A program made the position numbers and the translations under genes. Positions 6,602-11,754 of a stretch of DNA of 11,754 bases are shown here, piece by piece. Numbering within the stretch: the first letter of the stretch is position 1; each line of letters starts with the position of its first letter. The notes beneath the pieces were generated by a model. The model worked only from the letters and a program-made list of their open reading frames with translations. It made no database searches and was not told where the DNA came from. Origin of the DNA: Kiritimatiellia bacterium (GTDB lineage Bacteria; Verrucomicrobiota; Kiritimatiellia; RFP12; UBA1067); NCBI GenBank assembly GCA_028701555.1, contig JAQVQN010000031.1, positions 1-11,754 on the forward strand, written 5' to 3'.

Positions 6602-7156
6602 ATGACAGATTTATCAGCTACAGCCGCAGACTGCGGTTGTGCGTGTGCCTGTGAACCCTCGGAGGCAGAACTTGCAGCAGGCCTGGATGCGATCATCGTC
6701 GAATACCGTGAGAAGCCCGGCGGGCTGATTCCGGCATTGCAGACCGCGCAAGCGCTTTTCGGTTATCTGCCGGAGACTGTTATCCGCAAGATCGCCGACG
6801 GGTTCGGTAAACCGGTCAGCGAAGTCGCGGGTGTCGTGACCTTCTACTCTTTCTTCACGCTGCATCCGCGCGGCAAGTTCGTGGTGCGCGTGTGCCTCGG
6901 CACGGCCTGCTACGTGCGCGGCGGCAAAGAGGTGCTGGACGCTTTCAAGAAGAAGCTTGAGATCGATGTCGGCGAGACCACGCCTGACCGTATGTTTTCT
7001 TTGGAGGTGGGGCGTTGTTTCGGCGCGTGCGGCATGGCGCCGGTGGTGATGGTCAACGATGATGTGCACCAGCGCGTGAAGCCTGCTTTGGTGGGTGAGA
7101 TGGTCAACCAGATTTTGTCCGGTAACGCAGCGGCGTCAGCAAAGGAGACGGCATGA
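6602..7156 (+). CDS. hydC: NuoE-like [2Fe-2S] subunit of NAD(P)-linked [FeFe] hydrogenase (HydC)
   Basis: Small thioredoxin-fold [2Fe-2S] subunit (184 residues) of the NuoE/HoxE/HndA/HydC family, which docks on the FMN subunit and takes part in electron transfer or bifurcation. After a helical N-terminal region (about 20-85, with EYREKPGGLIPALQTAQALF and GVVTFYSFF) come the four cluster ligands: Cys98 and Cys103 in VCLGTACYV, and Cys139 and Cys143 in GRCFGACGMAPVVMVND. The spacing C-x4-C...C-x3-C is typical. Unusual is an N-terminal DCGCACACE with Cys at 11, 13, 15 and 17. Its stop overlaps the hydB start by four bases (ATGA at 7153-7156), implying translational coupling. The gene order C-B-A with an [FeFe] catalytic subunit rules out complex I NuoE. 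Confidence 0.92.
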   Translation: MTDLSATAADCGCACACEPSEAELAAGLDAIIVEYREKPGGLIPALQTAQALFGYLPETVIRKIADGFGKPVSEVAGVVTFYSFFTLHPRGKFVVRVCLGTACYVRGGKEVLDAFKKKLEIDVGETTPDRMFSLEVGRCFGACGMAPVVMVNDDVHQRVKPALVGEMVNQILSGNAAASAKETA

Positions 7157-10100
7157 GCATCACTGGGTTGAAGAGGATTGGAAGCGCACGGGAACTTACC
7201 GAGTTGCGTGAAAGGCTGTGTGCCGAGGCTCCTGCGGCTGCGGCCAAAGGCAAGCGGCAGATTTTAGTTTGTTTCGGCGGAAGCTGCCTAGCCTCCGGTG
7301 CCAAGGAGGTCCGCGACGCTTTGCAGGTGGCGCTTGATCTTGAGAAGCTAAACGATCAGGTGGCGCTGGTGGAGACCGGCTGCATGGGTCCGTGTGTGAT
7401 GGGCCCGGTGGTGATGATCGGAGACGACCGCACTTTTTATCAGGGCGTCAAGCCGGAGGATGCTGCCGACATAGTCCGGCAGCATATATGTGCCGGCCAG
7501 CGTGTTGAACGGTTGCTGGTGCATGAAGCCTCAGGTAAGACACCGGCACCGTGCCGTCAGGAGATCGAGTTTTTTAAGCGGCAAACCCAGGTGGTCTTGC
7601 GCAATTGCGGATGGATCGACCCGGCCAAGATCAGCGAGACCATAGCGCGGGACGGTTATGCCGCCCTGGCCAAGGCTCTGTCCAGCATGAAGCCTGGAGA
7701 GGTGGTCAAGGAGATGGAGATATCCGGACTGCGCGGACGCGGCGGCGCCGGTTTCCCGACTTGGCTGAAATGGCATTTCACGAGCATGTCGGAGTCGCCG
7801 GATGGAGTGCGTTATGTTTTGTGCAATGCCGACGAGGGCGACCCCGGCGCGTACATGGATCGCAGTGTTTTGGAGGGTGATCCCCATAGTGTGATCGAGG
7901 GAATGGCGCTTGCGGCTTACGCGATCGGGGCGCGTCAGGGATACGTGTACGTCCGCGCGGAGTATCCGCTGGCGGTCGAGCGTCTGTCCACGGCGATTGC
8001 TCAGGCCCGCGATTGCGGACTTTTGGGCGAAAACATTCTTGGGACTTCTTTTGCCTTCGACCTTGAGATACGCATGGGGTCAGGCGCTTTCGTGTGCGGT
8101 GAAGAGACGGCTCTGATAGCCTCGATCGAGGGTAAGCGCGGCGAGCCGCGCCCGCGCCCGCCGTTCCCGGCCCACAAGGGTTTGTGGGGACGTCCGACCG
8201 TGCTCAATAATGTCGAGACCTATGCCAATGTCGCCGCCATCGTCCTTAAGGGCGGGGCGTGGTACGCTGAGATGGGCACAGCCAAGAGCAAGGGCACCAA
8301 GGTCTTCGCGCTTGCTGGGGCGGTGCGCAACACCGGTTTGGTTGAGGTGCCGATCGGTACGCCGCTGGGCGAAGTGGTTTACGATATCGGCGGCGGCATC
8401 CGCAACAACCGTAACTTTAAAGCCGCGCAGATCGGCGGGCCTTCTGGAGGCTGTATCCCGCGCCAACACCTGAATGTGCCTCTGGACTACGAGTCGCTGG
8501 CTGAACTCGGCGCGATCATGGGGTCGGGCGGCTTGATCGTCATGGACGAAGACACCTGCATGGTCGATGTGGCGCGTTTCTTCATCGAGTTCGTGCAGGA
8601 GGAATCGTGCGGCAAGTGTGTGCCGTGCCGTGTCGGAACGCGTCGCATGCTGGAGATTCTTGAGCGTATCTGCAAAGGCGAGGGCGAGGAAGGTGACATC
8701 GAGCGTCTGGAGGATCTGGGCAACTTCATCAAGCAGTCTTCGCTGTGTGGGCTGGGGCAGACCGCGCCCAATCCGGTGCTGTCGACTATCCGGCATTTCC
8801 GGGAAGAGTACGAGGAGCATATCCGTGATCGCCACTGTCGCGCCGGTGTGTGTGCCGGTCTGGTGCGCGCGCCGTGTCTGAGTGCATGTCCGGCGGGCGT
8901 GGACGTGCCTGGGTTCGTGTCGTTGGTGGGCGACAAGCGTTACGCCGAGGCGTTGCGGCTGCACCGCGAGCGCAATCCCTTCGCCTCGGTCTGCGCACGG
9001 GTGTGTTTCCACACCTGCGAGGACAAGTGCCGCCGGGCTTCGCTAGACGAGCCGGTCGCAATCCGCGGCATCAAGCGGTTCATGGTGGATCAGGAGGTGA
9101 TGGTCCAGTTGCCGGAGGTCAGGGAGAACGCGGCCAACGCCAAACGCAAGGTGGCGGTGATCGGCGCCGGTCCTGCGGGTCTTGCTTGCGCCTACTTCTT
9201 GGCGCGGATGGGTTATTGCCCGGTTGTGATCGAGGCTGAGCCGCGTCCCGGCGGCATGCTTGTGCAGGCGATACCGGCATATCGGCTGCCGCGCGAGGAG
9301 CTGGCGCGCGAAGTGCGCATGATCGAGCACCTGGGCGTGACCATTGAAACCGGACGGGTTTTAGGGCGCGACTTCACTTTGTCCGGCCTGTGCACGGACG
9401 GTTACGAAGCGGTCTTTCTGGCGGTCGGCGCACCTTTAGGCGTGGGGCTCAAAGTGCCTGGCGCGAACGCGCGCGGAATTACGGAGGCTATGTCCTTCTT
9501 GCGCCAGTACAACATCCGGGGCTCAGTGCCAGTCGGCAAGCGTGTGGCGGTCATCGGGGGAGGCAACGCCGCGGTCGACGCAGCGCGCACTGCGATTAGA
9601 TTAGGTGCGCAGAGCGTGACGGTGATCTACCGCCGCACACGCGAAGAGATGCCGGCCTACGCCGAGGAGATAGAAGAGGCTTTGCAGGAGGGCGTTGTGC
9701 TGCGCACACTGGTCAATCCTGAAGAGTTTATCGTTGAGGAAGGCGCGGTGACAGGCATACGTCTGCGAGCCATGAAGCTGGGAGAGTTCGACCGGTCGGG
9801 GCGCAGGCGCCCGGAGGCTGGTGACACGGAAGGCGAGATCCTCCCGGTTGACCAGGTGATTCTTGCGATCGGCCAGGCGCTTGACAAACAGGCACTGTCC
9901 GGAGACGTAGAGATTGAGTGTGACGAAAAAGGCTGGGTCAAGGCTGATCCGCGCACGGGCGCGACTCCGCTGCCGTGGCTGTTCGCTGGCGGCGACGCGG
10001 TGACCGGCCCCTCGTCCGTGGTCGAGGCCATCGCGGCGGGCGAGCGCGCGGCCGTTGCGATCGACAAGATGTTCACCGGTGCCGAGCATGACTTCTGGCG

Positions 10101-10302
10101 CGGTTACCGCGACAGCGGCGTGGGCTTTGACCCTTATGCCGAGCCGGTTAACTACGCCCGCGAAAAGCTGCACACCATGCCGCTGGAGAAGCGCCGGCGG
10201 AATTTCGCCGAGGTCGAGCAGTCCTGGAACGAAGCTACGGCGGTCCGCCAGGCACGGCGCTGTCTGCGTTGCGATTACGGCAAACAACCTTGCGGGTGCT
10301 AA
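7153..10302 (+). CDS. hydB: HydB-type NuoF-like subunit fused to a GltD/NfnB-like FAD-NAD(P)H module
   Basis: A 1049-residue electron-transfer subunit. Residues 35-125 are a thioredoxin-like [2Fe-2S] domain (Cys40, Cys45, Cys77, Cys81). Residues about 140-480 are the NuoF FMN/NADH domain, with GLRGRGGAGFPTW (192-204), CNADEGDPGAYMDR (224-237) and GSGAFVCGEET (309-319), followed by an SLBB region. A [4Fe-4S] site follows: Cys486, Cys489, Cys492 (SCGKCVPC) and Cys532 (SSLCGLG). HydB normally continues after HCxAGVC with a two-cluster ferredoxin. Here HCRAGVC (561-567) runs instead into a GltD-type Fe-S domain (Cys575, Cys579, Cys614, Cys618, Cys622, Cys626), an FAD fold (GAGPAG 671-676), a second nucleotide fold (GGGNAAVD 802-809, then YRRTREEMPA 826-835), the FAD end FAGGDAV (944-950), and a Cys tail (1037, 1040, 1047, 1049). 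YRR suggests NADP(H). The start follows AAGGAG and overlaps hydC by 4 nt. The frame is continuous, so this is a true fusion unless the sequence has errors. Confidence 0.93.
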   Translation: MSITGLKRIGSARELTELRERLCAEAPAAAAKGKRQILVCFGGSCLASGAKEVRDALQVALDLEKLNDQVALVETGCMGPCVMGPVVMIGDDRTFYQGVKPEDAADIVRQHICAGQRVERLLVHEASGKTPAPCRQEIEFFKRQTQVVLRNCGWIDPAKISETIARDGYAALAKALSSMKPGEVVKEMEISGLRGRGGAGFPTWLKWHFTSMSESPDGVRYVLCNADEGDPGAYMDRSVLEGDPHSVIEGMALAAYAIGARQGYVYVRAEYPLAVERLSTAIAQARDCGLLGENILGTSFAFDLEIRMGSGAFVCGEETALIASIEGKRGEPRPRPPFPAHKGLWGRPTVLNNVETYANVAAIVLKGGAWYAEMGTAKSKGTKVFALAGAVRNTGLVEVPIGTPLGEVVYDIGGGIRNNRNFKAAQIGGPSGGCIPRQHLNVPLDYESLAELGAIMGSGGLIVMDEDTCMVDVARFFIEFVQEESCGKCVPCRVGTRRMLEILERICKGEGEEGDIERLEDLGNFIKQSSLCGLGQTAPNPVLSTIRHFREEYEEHIRDRHCRAGVCAGLVRAPCLSACPAGVDVPGFVSLVGDKRYAEALRLHRERNPFASVCARVCFHTCEDKCRRASLDEPVAIRGIKRFMVDQEVMVQLPEVRENAANAKRKVAVIGAGPAGLACAYFLARMGYCPVVIEAEPRPGGMLVQAIPAYRLPREELAREVRMIEHLGVTIETGRVLGRDFTLSGLCTDGYEAVFLAVGAPLGVGLKVPGANARGITEAMSFLRQYNIRGSVPVGKRVAVIGGGNAAVDAARTAIRLGAQSVTVIYRRTREEMPAYAEEIEEALQEGVVLRTLVNPEEFIVEEGAVTGIRLRAMKLGEFDRSGRRRPEAGDTEGEILPVDQVILAIGQALDKQALSGDVEIECDEKGWVKADPRTGATPLPWLFAGGDAVTGPSSVVEAIAAGERAAVAIDKMFTGAEHDFWRGYRDSGVGFDPYAEPVNYAREKLHTMPLEKRRRNFAEVEQSWNEATAVRQARRCLRCDYGKQPCGC

Positions 10303-10324
10303 ACGCTGAAACGGAGATACTTTA

Positions 10325-11754
10325 ATGTTGAACGTCACGATTAACAAACAGACGATACAGGTTCCGGAAGGGACCACGATCCTTCAGGCTGCCCGTAGCG
10401 TGGGGGTGACTATTCCCACGCTCTGCAATCTGGAGCACCGCGAGGCTATCGGCGCTTGCCGGGTTTGCCTTGTGGAGGTGGAAGGTGCGCGCACGCTGGT
10501 GGCTTCCTGCTCGACACCGGTGACAGAGGGCATGGTTGTGCACACCAACAGCACGCTGGCGCGCAACGCGCGGCGCCAGGTGTTAGAGTTGATGCTGTCG
10601 GAACATGATGGTAACTGCCAGACCTGCGACCGCAGCGTCGATTGCGAGCTAAGGGCGCTGGCGGACGAGATGGGTGTGACCTTCCTGCCGTATGAAGGGC
10701 TCAAGGCCAAGAAGAAGATCGACGATTCTACTCCCGCGCTGGTGCGGGACAATGCCAAATGCGTTAAGTGCCGCCGCTGCGTGACTGTGTGTGGCGAGGT
10801 GCAGGGGGTCGGCGCGCTCTTCCCGCAGGGACGCGGTTTCCAGACCGTTATCGGCCCGGCCTTCACGCGGGATCTGGACGGCGTGGCCTGTGTGCAGTGC
10901 GGACAGTGCGCGGCGATCTGCCCGGTCGGCGCGATCGTCGAGAAGAGCTGCATCCCGGAAGTCTGGAAGGCGCTCGAGAATCCCGGTCTGCATGTGATCG
11001 TGCAGACCGCGCCGGCGATCCGCGCCGCGCTGGGCGAGTGTTTCGGCTACGACCCCGGTACGCGCGTGACCGGCAAGATGGCGGCAGCGCTGCGCCGTTT
11101 GGGGTTCGACGGTGTTTTCGACACCAATTTTACGGCGGATCTGACGATCATGGAAGAGGGCACGGAATTGCTGACGCGCCTTAAGAAGGCCCTGGTTGAC
11201 AAAGAGCAGGTGGCTTTGCCGATGTTCACGAGCTGTTCACCGGGGTGGGTCAACTTCGCGGAGTTTTACTTCCCGCAGTTCCTGCCCAACATCTCGACCT
11301 GCAAGTCGCCGCAGCAGATGTTTGGAGCTGTGGCCAAGACCTATTATGCCGAGAAGATCGGCAAGAAGCCGGAAGAGATGGTGGTGGTGTCGGTCATGCC
11401 CTGTACCGCCAAGAAATTCGAGGCACAGCGCCCGGAGATGAACGCCAGCGGAGTTCAGGATGTGGACTACGTGCTGACTACCCGCGAACTGGCCCGGATG
11501 ATAAAAGAGGCCGGCATCGACTTCAAGTCCTTGCCTGACGAGGACATGGATGCCCCTCTAGGCCTCTCGTCCGGCGCGGCGGACATTTTTGCCAATACTG
11601 GCGGCGTGATGGAGGCGGCCTTGCGCACGGCTTACGAGATCGTGACCGGCAAAGAGCTTCCTGTTGACAACCTGCACGTCAAAGCCATCGCTGGTTTGGA
11701 TGGCGTGAAAGAGGCGGCCTTGACAATCACCGGCACCAAGAAAGAGTGGTCTTT
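10325..11754 (+). CDS. hydA: [FeFe] hydrogenase catalytic subunit HydA (476 codons; C-terminus outside window)
   Basis: Catalyses reversible H2 formation at the H-cluster. The frame is open to the right edge; the family is usually about 570-600 residues, so roughly 100 are missing, including the third H-cluster motif. Order of domains: a [2Fe-2S] ferredoxin (Cys34, Cys45, Cys48, Cys62), a His-Cys [4Fe-4S] motif (His94, Cys98, Cys101, Cys107), two [4Fe-4S] clusters (Cys146/149/152/156 and Cys189/192/195/199), and the H domain from about 220. Motif P1 is FTSCSPGW (301-308), P2 is MPCTAKKFE (358-366, Cys360). The proton-path acids correspond to Glu278 and Glu281 in MEEGTEL. In P1 the second Cys of the usual TSCCPGW is Ser305. 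The start ATG at 10325 follows GGAG (10313-10316) and lies 22 bp after hydB in the same operon. Modular Fe-S content matches HydA of trimeric NAD(P)- and ferredoxin-linked enzymes. Confidence 0.95.
   Translation, partial: MLNVTINKQTIQVPEGTTILQAARSVGVTIPTLCNLEHREAIGACRVCLVEVEGARTLVASCSTPVTEGMVVHTNSTLARNARRQVLELMLSEHDGNCQTCDRSVDCELRALADEMGVTFLPYEGLKAKKKIDDSTPALVRDNAKCVKCRRCVTVCGEVQGVGALFPQGRGFQTVIGPAFTRDLDGVACVQCGQCAAICPVGAIVEKSCIPEVWKALENPGLHVIVQTAPAIRAALGECFGYDPGTRVTGKMAAALRRLGFDGVFDTNFTADLTIMEEGTELLTRLKKALVDKEQVALPMFTSCSPGWVNFAEFYFPQFLPNISTCKSPQQMFGAVAKTYYAEKIGKKPEEMVVVSVMPCTAKKFEAQRPEMNASGVQDVDYVLTTRELARMIKEAGIDFKSLPDEDMDAPLGLSSGAADIFANTGGVMEAALRTAYEIVTGKELPVDNLHVKAIAGLDGVKEAALTITGTKKEWS

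Noticed and set aside
8080..9012. A 310-codon minus-strand open frame inside hydB
   Set aside because: It lies wholly antisense to the conserved FMN and [4Fe-4S] domains of HydB and its translation is low-complexity, His/Arg-rich and unlike any family.
6602..11754. Respiratory complex I (NuoE-NuoF-NuoG) as the identity of the last three genes
   Set aside because: The third gene has [FeFe] H-cluster motifs TSCSPGW and MPCTAKKFE, so the set is a HydCBA-type hydrogenase. HydB also has the N-terminal thioredoxin-like domain found in HydB but not in NuoF.
1..11754. CRISPR arrays, insertion sequences, tRNA or rRNA genes, prophage or attachment sites
   Set aside because: Scanned by eye on both strands; no transposase, spaced repeat array, cloverleaf or rRNA segment was recognised. 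A covariance-model search could still find a small RNA in 5638-6045.

Overview
The window comes from a bacterial chromosome with fairly GC-rich coding sequence and visibly AT-richer gaps. The best clue to lifestyle is an oxygen-sensitive, multi-subunit [FeFe]-hydrogenase operon, which points to a strictly anaerobic, probably fermentative bacterium. A RecBCD-type recombination gene and de novo arginine and pyrimidine genes suggest a free-living cell. The phylum cannot be fixed from the sequence. An anaerobic PVC-group lineage (Kiritimatiellota or Lentisphaerota) is only a weak guess from the overall style.

Layout. (1) 1-2083, minus strand: the first 694 codons of recC, running off the left edge. 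It is one unbroken frame without a stop inside the window. (2) 2084-2237: a divergent promoter region. (3) 2238-4368, plus strand: an argF-pyrB pair encoding the two carbamoyl-phosphate-consuming transcarbamylases, ornithine carbamoyltransferase and a long-form aspartate carbamoyltransferase, separated by an 8-bp perfect inverted repeat. (4) 4369-4464: a short convergent gap with a three-copy heptamer repeat and a hairpin. (5) 4465-5637, minus strand: an M24 'pita-bread' protein whose metal ligands are mostly replaced. (6) 5638-6045: an AT-rich 408-bp divergent gap. (7) 6046-6489, plus strand: a stand-alone CBS-pair protein. (8) 6602 to the right edge, plus strand: hydC-hydB-hydA, a NuoE-like subunit, a NuoF-like subunit fused to a GltD/NfnB-like flavoprotein, and the catalytic [FeFe] hydrogenase, cut by the window end before its last H-cluster motif.

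How the genes work together. HydC, HydB and HydA match the electron-bifurcating or NAD(P)-linked trimeric [FeFe] hydrogenases, which couple H2 production or uptake to ferredoxin and pyridine nucleotides. The notable point is HydB. Its usual C-terminal 2x[4Fe-4S] ferredoxin tail is missing. Exactly after the conserved 'AGVC' segment it is replaced by an Fe-S/FAD/NAD(P)H module like the GltD family and the NfnB subunit of transhydrogenases. One polypeptide therefore appears to carry two separate pyridine-nucleotide sites, an NADH/FMN site and a probable NADPH/FAD site. This is the best candidate in the window for an unusual system. The CBS protein just upstream could sense adenylates, but nothing in the sequence proves a link to the hydrogenase.
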